The position numbers and the translations under genes are program-made. This document shows, one piece after another, positions 18,687 to 28,434 of a stretch of DNA of 55,063 bases. How positions within the stretch are numbered: position 1 is the stretch's first letter; each line of letters starts with the position of its first letter. The notes under the pieces were generated by a model. It did not search any database and was not told where the DNA came from. It saw only the letters and a list, made by a program, of their open reading frames with translations. The stretch covers positions 1 through 55,063 of the forward strand of contig JAFPYS010000020.1 in NCBI GenBank assembly GCA_017412085.1, given 5' to 3'. The stretch comes from Alphaproteobacteria bacterium (lineage in GTDB: Bacteria > Pseudomonadota > Alphaproteobacteria > CAAHEQ01 > UBA3637).

Positions 18687-20890
18687 TCTTCGCCTCCACC
18701 AACATTAGGCGCTAAAATTTCACGTTTGCCGGCCACATTCGGTGCCGATACAATGCCTTCAGCCTCCATACGATCAATTAAATCTGCCGCCTTGTTATAA
18801 CCAATGGACAATCGCCGTTGAATATAACTTGTCGTCGGCTTTTTGTCGCGCAAAACAATTTGCACCGCTTTGTCATACAGCTCGTCTCCACTGCTGCCAA
18901 CACCGCCCATAGCGCCATTTGCCATATTGGCGGATTCAGACACAACCGCATCCACATATTCTGGACTTCCTTGTTGCGACCAATGTTTCACCACAGCCAA
19001 CACATCCTCGTCCGACACAAATGGGCCATGCACACGCGTCGGCTTGTTACCCGCCGGCATATAAAGCATATCACCACGACCAAGCAATTGCTCGGCCCCT
19101 TGTTCATCCAAAATCGTACGCGAGTCAATTTTGTTGCGCACCTGGAACGAAATGCGCGATGGGAAATTCGACTTAATTGTACCGGTAATCACATCCACCG
19201 ATGGACGCTGCGTTGCCAACACCAAGTGGATACCCACAGCACGCGCCATTTGCGCCAAGCGTTGAATCAACGGATCGGCCTCTTTACCACATTGCCCCAT
19301 CAAATCCGCCATTTCGTCAATGATAAACACAATATACGGCAAAGGCGTTAAATCAAAGGCACGATCTTCCATAATCGGCTCACCTGTTGCGGCGTCAAAG
19401 CCCGTTTGCACGCGACGCTTGAGTTCAATACCATCCGCTTTAGCTTGTTTTAGCTTTTCATTAAAGCCCGTAATATTTCGTACCCCCAACTGACTCATAG
19501 AACGATAACGATCTTCCATTTCGTGCACAGCCCATTTAAGAGCCATCAAAGCCTTTTGTGGCTCCGTTACAACCGGTGTCAACAAGTGCGGAATACCATT
19601 ATAAACAGACAATTCCACCATTTTGGGATCCACCAAAATCAGCCGACACTGATCCGGCGTAAAGCGATATAAAAGTGATAAAATCATCGTGTTAATTCCA
19701 ACGGACTTACCAGAACCCGTTGTTCCCGCAACAAGCAAATGCGGCATTTTAGCCAAATCTGCATACACAGGATGACCGCCAATATCTTTACCCAAAATAA
19801 TCGGCAAGGCCCCCGTGTGTTCTTGAAAAGATACCTGTTCTATCATCTCGCGCACATATACCGTTTCACGCGTTGGATTTGGCATTTCTATACCAATAGC
19901 GTTTGTTCCTGGAATTACCGCCATACGCACAGATGGCACCATCATTTCACGCGCCACATCTTCTGCCAAAGAAATCACCCGGGACACTTTAACACCGGAT
20001 GCCGGTTCAAAAGAATATAATGTGACAACGGGACCAGGCGCCACCTTAGTAATTTTTCCTTGCACTTGGAATTCACGCAATACACTTTCCAACTTTTCCG
20101 AAATCTGTTCACTCAATTCCTTACTCAACATCGGACCAGACGCCGCTTTAACCGGCGCCAACAAAGTGCTAGACGGCAACTCATACTTGCTTTCTTCATT
20201 TAATTCGGCAATAATATCTGCCTTCTTTTTATGTACAGCCGTCGCTTTCAGTTTTTCTTTGGACGCCGATTTTTTGATTTTATTTACCTGAGCCCGGACA
20301 TAAGCCGCTTTAAATGGTTTAGCTATTTTTTCAGGAACTTTTACCGGCAACTTTTTCATTCCCCACAACAAACCAGTTCCAGTCAACACGCCCACCTTTA
20401 CAAGCGGCAATTTTAATGTCATTACAGCCAAAGCCACAACAATAATCCATCCAATAACACTTTGCCATTGATTGGGCATATACCATGCTGCTAAATATTG
20501 TCCGACAAAACCACCCAAACCGGCCTTAAACCAATCCGTTTGATTTTGATGAAATGCTGACAGAAGCCAACACCCTAGAAGACCGGCCAAAATAATGCCC
20601 CCCGTCCGCAACCACATGTGATTTTTTTTAAGCAATAAAAACACGCCAAAAACAATCAACGCCACAGGAACAACAAACACGACAACACCAAACATTTGCA
20701 ATCCTGCATCCGCAAGCCACGCCCCCATTGCGCCCAACCAATTCAGTGTCGGCAACTTTGATGCCGTATTCCATGCGCTGTCCCATTTGTGGTAACTGAC
20801 CAAACTTAAAGCCATAACCAAACCACACAATGACAAAAATATTCCCTTAAACCAAAATGGTACTTTTATCTTCTTTTTCTTTTTAACCAT
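18683..20890 (-). CDS. ftsK: DNA translocase FtsK
   Basis: FtsK pumps DNA at the septum and activates dif recombination. The 735 residues have four to five membrane helices in residues 15-165 and a short, Lys-rich linker (about 190-230). The RecA-like motor carries Walker A VAGTTGSGKSVGIN (near 388-401) and Walker B VFIIDEMADLM. The gamma winged helix (TTSYIQRRLSIGYNKAADLIDRME, about 680-710) reads KOPS sites. The linker is much shorter than in E. coli, as in many alphaproteobacterial FtsK proteins. It overlaps hdaA by eight bases and lolA by four. Confidence 0.97.
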   Translation of the reverse strand: MVKKKKKIKVPFWFKGIFLSLCGLVMALSLVSYHKWDSAWNTASKLPTLNWLGAMGAWLADAGLQMFGVVVFVVPVALIVFGVFLLLKKNHMWLRTGGIILAGLLGCWLLSAFHQNQTDWFKAGLGGFVGQYLAAWYMPNQWQSVIGWIIVVALAVMTLKLPLVKVGVLTGTGLLWGMKKLPVKVPEKIAKPFKAAYVRAQVNKIKKSASKEKLKATAVHKKKADIIAELNEESKYELPSSTLLAPVKAASGPMLSKELSEQISEKLESVLREFQVQGKITKVAPGPVVTLYSFEPASGVKVSRVISLAEDVAREMMVPSVRMAVIPGTNAIGIEMPNPTRETVYVREMIEQVSFQEHTGALPIILGKDIGGHPVYADLAKMPHLLVAGTTGSGKSVGINTMILSLLYRFTPDQCRLILVDPKMVELSVYNGIPHLLTPVVTEPQKALMALKWAVHEMEDRYRSMSQLGVRNITGFNEKLKQAKADGIELKRRVQTGFDAATGEPIMEDRAFDLTPLPYIVFIIDEMADLMGQCGKEADPLIQRLAQMARAVGIHLVLATQRPSVDVITGTIKSNFPSRISFQVRNKIDSRTILDEQGAEQLLGRGDMLYMPAGNKPTRVHGPFVSDEDVLAVVKHWSQQGSPEYVDAVVSESANMANGAMGGVGSSGDELYDKAVQIVLRDKKPTTSYIQRRLSIGYNKAADLIDRMEAEGIVSAPNVAGKREILAPNVGGGEE

Positions 20891-21536
20891 TCAATCCCCC
20901 ATTTTGCGTTAGTTTTTCAATTGCCTCTTTAATTAAATAAATCGTAATACGCCGGCCATTTGCCAAAGAAAGCTCATCCGCAGTATTCACAACCTTTCTG
21001 ATGGCGTCAAATGAACGCGGCACTCGAGTTACAATATACATCAAAACGGATGGTTCTACAATAGCTTGTTTATCGGCAAACATTTTAGCGCAAACCGACA
21101 TAATCGTTTGATCATCTGGCATCTGAATCTCCGCCTTAGGAATCATTCCTATGCGCGATTGTAAATCCGGCAACTTAAACTGAGGAACACTTTTGGCCGT
21201 CATCAACAATCCACCACCCATTTCGTGCACTCTGTTAAACAAGTGGAACAAAGCTTTTTCGTCTTTTAATCCTTCCAAATTTTCCACAACAATCTTATCA
21301 CCCTGTGGCAAAAAATCTTCTGTTAAATCTTGCGCCTCTATACGCTCATCAGAAAATATCGCCGCCAAATGCGTCTTTCCGGATCCCGCTTCGCCATAAA
21401 TTAACAGGGCACGCATTGGCCACCGTGGGTACTTGTCAATCCAAGCTATTGCTTCCTGATTACATGGAGCCACCCAAAAATCCGTGCGCCCAAAAGCTGG
21501 TCGAGATGGAAAATCTAGCGCTAATTGTTCGCTCAT
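20883..21536 (-). CDS. hdaA: DnaA-related regulator HdaA/Hda
   Basis: Hda-type proteins bind the sliding clamp and stimulate ATP hydrolysis by DnaA, limiting re-initiation. The 217 residues contain an N-terminal clamp-binding motif (EQLALDF, residues 3-9) and a Walker A GEAGSGKTHLA (near 48-58). The AAA+ lid follows, and the DNA-binding domain IV of DnaA is missing, as expected for Hda. It sits between the AI-2E-type permease gene and ftsK in a tightly overlapped operon. Confidence 0.88.
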   Translation of the reverse strand: MSEQLALDFPSRPAFGRTDFWVAPCNQEAIAWIDKYPRWPMRALLIYGEAGSGKTHLAAIFSDERIEAQDLTEDFLPQGDKIVVENLEGLKDEKALFHLFNRVHEMGGGLLMTAKSVPQFKLPDLQSRIGMIPKAEIQMPDDQTIMSVCAKMFADKQAIVEPSVLMYIVTRVPRSFDAIRKVVNTADELSLANGRRITIYLIKEAIEKLTQNGGLNG

Positions 21537-22585
21537 TTATGCCCCTTATAAAAATCAGTTTGTTGATACCATTTCAGCAAATAGCGGATTAAAACACCTA
21601 AGATGGCCGCCACAGGAACAGCCAATATAATCCCTAAAAAGCCCGCCAACATACCACCAGCCAGTAAAACAAAAATCACCCAAACTGGATGTAAACCAAC
21701 CCTCTTTCCAACTAAATAAGGCGTTAAAAAATAACCTTCTGCAATTTGCCCAACCAAAAACACGCCGGCCAGACACAGCCATTGCGTCATGGTTAATCCT
21801 TGCAACAATCCCAACAACACGCTTAAAATCAAACCGATACCATATCCAATATATGGAATAAAAATCAAGACACCAGTCAAAATTCCCACCAAAGCCCCCA
21901 TCTCTAAACCTACAAGCGACAGGGCTGTAGCATAATAAATTGCTAAAATCAAACAAACACTTGCCTGTCCGCGAATAAATCCGGACAAAGTGGTGTTAAT
22001 TTCTTTCATTAAATTTTCCATTTCTGTTCTTTTTTTCATGGGAACCATCTCCTTTACATTTTTCGATACCTGGGGCCAATCACGCATCAGATAAAACAAT
22101 ACAACTGGTGTTATTAACAACAGAGAAACCAAACTGAATACCGCCATTCCCCCAGAAATAATCCGCATTAATGCAGCGCCTAATCCTTGAAATATATTTG
22201 AAGCTGTTCCCGAAACCGAATCGGACAATTGATACAACTGCTGTTCTGTCATATTTTGCCGACCATACGTTAAAATATCTTTCAACTTATCCCAAATTAA
22301 ATTAACCAACTTCGGCACACGCAAAGTAAAATCCATCACCTGCGATTGCAAAATAGGAACGACAATTAACACCAATGAAATAACAATAAATAGTACAGCC
22401 GTCACCAACAGGCCTGAGGCCAATCCCCTAGGCATCTTTTTGGAAATTTTATCAGTCACAGGATTTAAAGCGTACGCCAAAACAAAGGCCAACACAAATG
22501 GCAACAAAATACCACTTATCTGGTACACAAATACCGCCAACGCCAAAATTCCAATCAAAAACCAAGTGTTTTTATTCATATGCAC
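21533..22585 (-). CDS. AI-2E family transporter (PerM-like)
   Basis: A 350-residue polytopic protein of the AI-2E/PerM/YhhT family. There are two N-terminal helices, an amphipathic middle (residues 65-150), then about five helices. The family block LVGILTGVLIFIPYIGYGIGLILSVLLGLLQG lies near 235-266, with GKRVGLHPVWVIFVLLAGG after it. Members export signals or ions, but the substrate here cannot be deduced. Its 5' end overlaps the DUF2066 gene by 14 bases, and its stop overlaps the hdaA start by four. The permease-hda order is conserved in many proteobacteria. Confidence 0.9.
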   Translation of the reverse strand: MHMNKNTWFLIGILALAVFVYQISGILLPFVLAFVLAYALNPVTDKISKKMPRGLASGLLVTAVLFIVISLVLIVVPILQSQVMDFTLRVPKLVNLIWDKLKDILTYGRQNMTEQQLYQLSDSVSGTASNIFQGLGAALMRIISGGMAVFSLVSLLLITPVVLFYLMRDWPQVSKNVKEMVPMKKRTEMENLMKEINTTLSGFIRGQASVCLILAIYYATALSLVGLEMGALVGILTGVLIFIPYIGYGIGLILSVLLGLLQGLTMTQWLCLAGVFLVGQIAEGYFLTPYLVGKRVGLHPVWVIFVLLAGGMLAGFLGIILAVPVAAILGVLIRYLLKWYQQTDFYKGHK

Positions 22586-23630
22586 TAACCCGCACTAATG
22601 TTGCGCCATTTCCCGTGGAATCTTTATTTAAACGCCAACCATATTCTAATAAGCGTTGTGCAATTGTTTCTTCATCGCCCTTATATGTTGCTTCAACCAA
22701 AATTTGTGGCAAAAATAATCCTTTCAGAGCAATCTCTTCAAAGAACGTCCACGTCTTCATTTCCTGTTCTAAACGCAACCACTCAGGCAACGAATCCACC
22801 GGCACACGCAGATATAATGTTTGCTTATCCGCTAAACTGCTACTGCGGTCAGATCTCCAACGATTTTCCATGTCCTTAAAAACAGCGTCTGCCATTTGGG
22901 CTGCCGCCATTTTTTGATCTCCAGAGCCAAAACGAAACCGCTTGCGCACAACCTGCCCATTCATTCCCGCACTGGGATAAAAAGACGAACTAATTTGCCA
23001 CATATCATTTCCTTCATGCATAAGCCGCAAAATCATCACTTTTTCTTTTCCATAAGTCGGCAGCAACGTCGCCACAGCGCCGGTGCCTTGCTTGGTTAAT
23101 CGCAATTCTTCCTCCGTTCCATTTGGCACAACAGCCTGATAAAACGGCGCAAAATTTCGCTTTTCTTTTAATGCTTGATACAATGGATTTGTGCCTTCCA
23201 ATGTTTGTGTTACACCATTAACAACATACTCTGGGACAACCAACAAAGAAGGGGCTTGCGTTTTTAAATAAGTCACCTGTTCAGTATTCAAAAATTCCTT
23301 AACCGCCGTTGGATTAAACTCCACACTGATGCTGCCCATATATTTTGTTGCGGTTGTTTTTTCATTTTCAATAGATACGCCCAACACATAAGGCAAAACA
23401 GATTCTTCTGTCATCTGCGGTAATTGAGAAGCACTTCCCGGAGACAATCTGGTAATCAATCGTTTGAAAGCGACAACTTGACCTTCCGCCAACGCCGCTT
23501 CTTTTGCTTCCAATGCGGATGCACGTTCCGCTGCCACCTGTACATTTTCAACCTTGTACAAATTTGCTTTTGCGGTATTCAGAGTGCATACAATCCCAAA
23601 CAATACAATTAATTTAATAATACTTTTCAT
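22572..23630 (-). CDS. DUF2066 exported protein
   Basis: A 352-residue protein with a signal peptide (MKSIIKLIVLFGIVCTLNTAKA). The DUF2066 pattern begins YKVENVQVAAERASALEAKEAALAEGQVVAFKRLITRLSP (no function assigned to the family). The C-terminal half is rich in Trp and charged residues. It is the first gene of a minus-strand operon running DUF2066, AI-2E permease, hdaA, ftsK, lolA and the ankyrin gene. The start lies in a divergent gap of 73 bases facing hinT. Confidence 0.8.
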   Translation of the reverse strand: MKSIIKLIVLFGIVCTLNTAKANLYKVENVQVAAERASALEAKEAALAEGQVVAFKRLITRLSPGSASQLPQMTEESVLPYVLGVSIENEKTTATKYMGSISVEFNPTAVKEFLNTEQVTYLKTQAPSLLVVPEYVVNGVTQTLEGTNPLYQALKEKRNFAPFYQAVVPNGTEEELRLTKQGTGAVATLLPTYGKEKVMILRLMHEGNDMWQISSSFYPSAGMNGQVVRKRFRFGSGDQKMAAAQMADAVFKDMENRWRSDRSSSLADKQTLYLRVPVDSLPEWLRLEQEMKTWTFFEEIALKGLFLPQILVEATYKGDEETIAQRLLEYGWRLNKDSTGNGATLVRVSAYE

Positions 23631-23703
23631 TTGATTTTCCTGCCTTTTTTCTATATTCTAATGAAATTGAATGAAATTGCAAGAAAAAACAAAGGAGTTT
23701 AAA

Positions 23704-24057
23704 ATGTCTTATGATACCAACAATATTTTTGCAAAAATCTTACGCCACGAAATCCCCAACGCTACCGTTTACGAGGATGACTTTGTCCTGGCTTTTAAAG
23801 ATATTAATCCAAAGGCCAAAATTCATGTCCTGGTTATTCCCAAAGGATCTTATGTGGATTTGCAAGATTTAATCGAACATGGAACACCGGCTGAGATTGA
23901 TGGCTTTTTTAAAGGTATTTTAGCAACCGTCAGCACCTTACAACTTGCTAACGGATATCGGCTTGTCTTTAACACCGGAAAAGACTCCGGACAAGAAGTA
24001 CCACATTTGCACGCGCATATTTTGGCTGGTGAAAAACTCTGTTCTCACCAATTATAA
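23704..24057 (+). CDS. hinT: HIT-family nucleotide hydrolase (HinT)
   Basis: HinT hydrolyses purine nucleoside phosphoramidates. The 117 residues contain the N-terminal IFAKILRHEIPNATVYEDD, the HVLVIPKGSYVDL strand, and the histidine triad GQEVPHLHAHILAG (near residues 98-111). The start at 23704 has an AAAGGAG site; the longer upstream reading (23671) lacks one. Its stop overlaps the convergent lpxC stop by six bases with no terminator between. Confidence 0.95.
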   Translation: MSYDTNNIFAKILRHEIPNATVYEDDFVLAFKDINPKAKIHVLVIPKGSYVDLQDLIEHGTPAEIDGFFKGILATVSTLQLANGYRLVFNTGKDSGQEVPHLHAHILAGEKLCSHQL

Positions 24058-24930
24058 TTCAACAATCTCATAATTTGTTGGATCGGCGAACAAAGTCCGC
24101 AACAGTTGGTTGTTGTGGAAGTGACCAGATTTGACGCCTTTAAAATATCCAATAATAGGCATACCGGCTTCGTATAAATCACCCACAGCATCCAACACCT
24201 TGTGCTCCACAAATTCATTTGCATCGCGCAGACCATCCGGATTCAAAACAGTATCTCCTTGAATGGCAATCGCATTTTCCAATGTTGCCCCTTGAGCCAA
24301 TCCCATCGCACGCAATTGTTCAACCTCTGCGGCGAAACCGAATGTCCGAGCTGGTGCAATTAATTTTTTAAATTCTGCCTCATTCAAATCAAAACTAATT
24401 TCCTGATGTCCAATCACTTTTGTTTGGGGAAAATCAATTTCAAAATCAAACTTTAATCCACTTTCTGCTGGCGCCAATTCTGTGCTTGCCCCCTTACCAT
24501 CTTCAAAACGAACAGGCTTTAAAACTTTAATAGCTTTCGCTGGCTCCGCTTGCTCTTTCACGCCCGCCTTTTCGATCAAATCCACAAAATCACGAGCAGA
24601 ACCATCCATCAACGGTGCCTCCGGACCACTTAACTCTACGACCAAATTCGTAATACCTAATCCAGCTAACGCGCCCATAAAATGTTCCACCGTAGAAATC
24701 ACAACACCCACAGCATTCCCCAAACAGGTATTCATGCGCGTATCCACAACATGATCCCACTTTGCGGGCACTTTGTTATCTTTGTCCGTCACATCAGTGC
24801 GATAAAAAACAATACCCGTATTTTCTGACGCAGGTTTCAATGTCATATGAATCGGCTTGCCAGAGTGCAAACCAACACCTTCTGTTTCGATTTGTTGTGC
24901 TATCGTTTTTTGGTAAATATGTTCTGTCAT
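24052..24930 (-). CDS. lpxC: UDP-3-O-acyl-GlcNAc deacetylase LpxC
   Basis: LpxC is the zinc-dependent committed step of lipid A synthesis. The 292 residues include IETEGVGLHSGKPIHMTL, the zinc His of TVEHFMGALAG (near residue 78), and ARTFGFAAEVEQLRAMGLAQGA. The second zinc block is EFVEHKVLDAVGDL (near 233), and the catalytic His is in GHFHNNQLLRTL (near 260). The start is at MTEHIYQK behind AAAAGGAG; the long upstream reading to 25020 has no support. lpxC is usually near ftsZ, but no ftsA/ftsZ is seen here. Confidence 0.97.
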   Translation of the reverse strand: MTEHIYQKTIAQQIETEGVGLHSGKPIHMTLKPASENTGIVFYRTDVTDKDNKVPAKWDHVVDTRMNTCLGNAVGVVISTVEHFMGALAGLGITNLVVELSGPEAPLMDGSARDFVDLIEKAGVKEQAEPAKAIKVLKPVRFEDGKGASTELAPAESGLKFDFEIDFPQTKVIGHQEISFDLNEAEFKKLIAPARTFGFAAEVEQLRAMGLAQGATLENAIAIQGDTVLNPDGLRDANEFVEHKVLDAVGDLYEAGMPIIGYFKGVKSGHFHNNQLLRTLFADPTNYEIVEL

Positions 24931-25029
24931 TTTTTTCTCCTTTTGATTCATCCTAACACAAACCATCAAAAAATGCAACATCCCAAAGAATAGTTGCCTA
25001 ACCATAGCCCCACATTCCATTTATTTTCC

Positions 25030-25986
25030 ATGAAAAAGAAAAAAGAATACACCATTGCCGTCCTTGGAACACAAAATGCTGTTGGTCAAGCTATTTTGGC
25101 GGAACTTGAACGACAAAATTATCCCGTTGAACTGATTCATCCTTTAGATTTGCATCAAGAATCAGGTGCTATTATTTCTTATAAGAGTCAAACTCTATCA
25201 TCTTCCGCATTGGATTTGTTTGATCTAAATCAACCCCATATTCTTTTTTTGTGTGAACCCCGTATTTTTGAACGTTATCCCCACCATTTTCTACACGCAA
25301 AAAATTGGTTGATTGACTGCACAGGACAAATTCAAAAGGCCGCTTGCATTATTCCAGAATTAAACGGGAACAATATCCATTGCGTAAAGCACAAATGCCT
25401 GTGCGCTCCAAATTCCAGCACGATTGCCTTGGCGCGCGTGTTAAAACCATTGCACGAAAAATATACCTTGATTTCTGCGCAAGCAACGGCCATTTTGGGA
25501 GCATGGTATACTCAACCCAATCTTATTGACCCATTAATTCAACAAACACGGCACTATTTTACACAAACACCCATTTCTCAATCTAACACCTATCCTTCTT
25601 TGGCTTTTAATCTAATTCCAGATTTTTTTAAAAACCTAACACCGCTTATCCAACACCAATTGAAATGTTTTATTCCAACCCCCGTTCAAATACACACCTG
25701 CTTTGCCCCGGTATTACGTGGTGGTACCTTTTTTGTTCAGGTTACTTTGGAGCGTACACCTCACATAAACGGCATTCAGGCACTTTTTCAAGACAAAAGC
25801 TTTTGCCGTCTGATTACCTCAAAACAACCCATCGGGACACATGATTTGTTAGCGGAGGACAAGCTGTTTATTCAAGATATTCAAATTCATAAAAATACAC
25901 TTTCCTTTTGGCTTATTCAAGATCCATTACAAACTGGTTTTATTCAAAATGCCGTTCAAATTTTGTCCCTATTGATGGTTAAATAA
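25030..25986 (+). CDS. Asd-like (semialdehyde dehydrogenase family) protein lacking catalytic residues
   Basis: A 318-residue protein with the fold signature of aspartate-semialdehyde dehydrogenase: an N-terminal Rossmann strand (YTIAVLGTQNAVGQAIL), then the PNSSTIALARVLKPLHEKY block and a C-terminal TCFAPVLRGGTFFVQVTLE segment. The catalytic Cys of the PNCST motif is Ser (near residue 128). By motif alignment the catalytic His and substrate-binding Arg of the RVPV..RGH region are also replaced. It resembles the E. coli Usg type of catalytically dead Asd paralogue. The start has no good ribosome site. It lies between lpxC (divergent) and the M23 gene; no lysine or threonine gene is nearby. 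Confidence 0.75.
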   Translation: MKKKKEYTIAVLGTQNAVGQAILAELERQNYPVELIHPLDLHQESGAIISYKSQTLSSSALDLFDLNQPHILFLCEPRIFERYPHHFLHAKNWLIDCTGQIQKAACIIPELNGNNIHCVKHKCLCAPNSSTIALARVLKPLHEKYTLISAQATAILGAWYTQPNLIDPLIQQTRHYFTQTPISQSNTYPSLAFNLIPDFFKNLTPLIQHQLKCFIPTPVQIHTCFAPVLRGGTFFVQVTLERTPHINGIQALFQDKSFCRLITSKQPIGTHDLLAEDKLFIQDIQIHKNTLSFWLIQDPLQTGFIQNAVQILSLLMVK

Positions 25987-26027
25987 GCACTTGACATTTT
26001 GTTTAATATCTGGCATCAATAGTGTAT

Positions 26028-27467
26028 ATGAGTGATTTATTAAACAAAATTCAAATGTTATCATCTCGACTTAGGGAATCTCAGGCCTTAATGCGCGAGC
26101 GTTTACGGACGATTAATAAACAATTTGCGTTGATTGTTTTATTGCTTGCCATTTTATGCTTTATCACTTTGCCATTTGTTTTGACGCCAACACAAAAAGA
26201 AGAAACTACCCCACAATTACCCGATCAACCCGCCGAGGTTATCGAAGTATCAGACCTTACAGAACCAGAACAAGTTCATGAAGATTTGGGAGATGAACCC
26301 GTGGAAGCTCAGCAGGAGTTATCCTTTGATGATTTAGAAAAACGCGCTGTTCTTGGCGAATTGAAAGCAACCACTCGTGTCATGCAAAAAGGGGACAGTT
26401 TGCTCAGCCTTCTTTCAGAACAAAATGTTCCCGCCAAAGAACGCATGGAGATTGTGGAAGCTTTGGAGCTTGTTCTGGACTTAAAATCCTTACGCCCAGG
26501 CTTAACCTTTTTATTCATTCATGATATGGATGGCCGTCTGATGGGTTTGTCTGTTCGTCAAAAGGACAATGAATCTTTGGCTGTACTACGCGAACAAGAC
26601 GATTCTTGGGTTACGTTCTCGCAAACGGGACGTGTGGAAACCAAACAAGAGCACATCCAAGTTGTTATAGAACGCACATTTTCAGGCTCTGCTCAAAAGG
26701 CCGGCGTTCCAAATAACGTCATCAACCAAATCACTGGGGCTTTGGATGGAGAGTTTGATTTTGCAACAGACATCAAACCCGGCGACACTGTGGACGTCAT
26801 TATGGAAGGAAAAGTGACACAAGGGGGGCTCGAAATTGGAACAAAGCAAGCTGTGTATGTTGGTTTAAAAACAGCAAAGTTAACCGTTCACAAATACGCT
26901 TATAACGGCACTTTTTATGATCCAAAAGGCCGCACAAGTGAAAAAATGATTATGAAACGCCCATTAAAAGCCAGGCCACGCCTTTCTTCTCCCTTTGGAA
27001 AAAGACGTCACCCCATTTTGCAATATGAGATCTTCCACAAAGGTGTGGATTTAGCAGTTCCTAAAAATACCCCCGTTATGGCCGCTGCCGATGGCACAAT
27101 CGAAATTATCGGCCGTAAAGGATCCTATGGAAAATACATTCGCTTAGGTCACAAAGGTGGTTACCAAACTGCGTATGCCCACTTAAACGGATATCGACAA
27201 GACTTAAAAGTTGGCAGTAAGGTGAAACGTGGCGAAGTGATTGCCTATGTCGGCACAACCGGTCGTTCAACAGGCCCACACCTGCACTTTGAAGTGATAA
27301 AAAATGGTAAAGTCGTTAATCCTTTTGGTAACAACAAAATTTCTAGCACACAATTATCAGATTTTGAATTGGAAAAATTCCAATCTTGGGCAGAAAGCAT
27401 CCATCCAGACTTTAGGCTCCATCTGGCCGGTAAAATTCCACCAGTTCCTGGTCCTAAACCCTTTTAA
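26028..27467 (+). CDS. Membrane-anchored M23 metallopeptidase
   Basis: A 479-residue cell-wall endopeptidase or its activator. There is an N-terminal cytoplasmic stretch and a membrane helix (FALIVLLLAILCFITLPFVL, about residues 32-52). An acidic linker and an OapA/LysM-like region follow (MQKGDSLLSLLSEQNV). The M23 domain has HKGVDLAV (near 338) and GPHLHFEVIKNG (near 419), so the zinc ligands H-x3-D and HxH are intact and the enzyme is probably active. Start choice: ATG at 26028; an in-frame GTG lies six bases earlier. A TTGACA at 25991 is close upstream with only a weak -10, so the leader may be very short. The last four bases overlap the convergent SBP gene. Confidence 0.9.
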   Translation: MSDLLNKIQMLSSRLRESQALMRERLRTINKQFALIVLLLAILCFITLPFVLTPTQKEETTPQLPDQPAEVIEVSDLTEPEQVHEDLGDEPVEAQQELSFDDLEKRAVLGELKATTRVMQKGDSLLSLLSEQNVPAKERMEIVEALELVLDLKSLRPGLTFLFIHDMDGRLMGLSVRQKDNESLAVLREQDDSWVTFSQTGRVETKQEHIQVVIERTFSGSAQKAGVPNNVINQITGALDGEFDFATDIKPGDTVDVIMEGKVTQGGLEIGTKQAVYVGLKTAKLTVHKYAYNGTFYDPKGRTSEKMIMKRPLKARPRLSSPFGKRRHPILQYEIFHKGVDLAVPKNTPVMAAADGTIEIIGRKGSYGKYIRLGHKGGYQTAYAHLNGYRQDLKVGSKVKRGEVIAYVGTTGRSTGPHLHFEVIKNGKVVNPFGNNKISSTQLSDFELEKFQSWAESIHPDFRLHLAGKIPPVPGPKPF

Positions 27468-28420
27468 TTTATTTTTGATTCCTCTTCGTTATTCGAATTG
27501 ATACCATTCATACCAGGCGCATCTCTGAAACGTTCTCCCCATTCATCAATCACTTTTCGAATCTGTCGATCTGCTCTTTTGGGATCGGCATTATATTCTG
27601 CTAAAGCTTCCCCCAAAGCATCCTTTAATTTAAAACAATCTGTCGCACGTGTTAGCACCATAAACATAGTGGCCGAAGGCAAGGCTTTCCCAGAAGAAAC
27701 AATGCGCTCATGCAACTTATAGCGCCGTAACTCCGCTTCAATAGAGTATGGACTTCCAATCAGATAATCCGCTTCACCAGATAATAATTTTTTAAAAGCT
27801 GCTTCAGTTGTTTCTAAGCTGATTGGCATGTCCTCCGTTATCATCTCCGAAAAAAGAGGATAGATATTTTCTACACGCCGGATCACACCTTTTTTGTTGT
27901 GCAAACTGCTGTAGTTATGCACCTCAAACGCTCTATCTGCTGGATAGTAAACAGAAAAAACATTTGAAAACAGGGCCGGAAATACTGTTACTGCTCCACG
28001 TCCCACAGTAGAGTTCGGCGCATAAATCCCTATTAATAAATCCAGATTTCCCCTTTTTAATTCATTAATAGCCTCTTGATCCGAAGCATATCCAAAAACC
28101 TGATATCTAAGCTTCAATTTTTGCGCTAACTCTTTAAACACTTCCATGCCGAAGCCCTTACTTGCCAAGCTGGCGCCAGCTATTGTTCTTTGCCATTCTG
28201 CCCATCCAAAGGGTCTATTATTAGATGTTGTTGCAACACGAATTGGCCGAGAAAAACCGCATTCTGCAATTTTAACTTGCACTTCTTGATGTGACTTTTC
28301 CTCTTCTGGTACAAACATCCCATTGGCTTGTGTTTTAGGCTGCTTTGCCACCGTCACAAACGGCAACATCGCAACCGTACCAATCAATAAAAAACTCATC
28401 CATATTTTACGTTTCATCAT
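27464..28420 (-). CDS. Periplasmic solute-binding protein (SBP_bac_3 type)
   Basis: A 318-residue exported protein with a signal peptide (MMKRKIWMSFLLIGTVAMLPFVTVA). A type-II periplasmic binding fold follows: PIRVATTSNNRPFGW (near 60-74), FGMEVFKELAQKLKLRYQV, INELKRGNLDLLIGIY and later AFKKLLSGEADYLIGSP. The family binds amino acids or similar polar ligands. No permease or ATPase is adjacent; instead it lies 14 bases downstream of a histidine kinase on the same strand. It is more likely a ligand co-receptor for that kinase than part of an ABC importer; this is inference. Confidence 0.85.
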   Translation of the reverse strand: MMKRKIWMSFLLIGTVAMLPFVTVAKQPKTQANGMFVPEEEKSHQEVQVKIAECGFSRPIRVATTSNNRPFGWAEWQRTIAGASLASKGFGMEVFKELAQKLKLRYQVFGYASDQEAINELKRGNLDLLIGIYAPNSTVGRGAVTVFPALFSNVFSVYYPADRAFEVHNYSSLHNKKGVIRRVENIYPLFSEMITEDMPISLETTEAAFKKLLSGEADYLIGSPYSIEAELRRYKLHERIVSSGKALPSATMFMVLTRATDCFKLKDALGEALAEYNADPKRADRQIRKVIDEWGERFRDAPGMNGINSNNEEESKIN

Positions 28421-28434
28421 TTATCACTCCCTTT

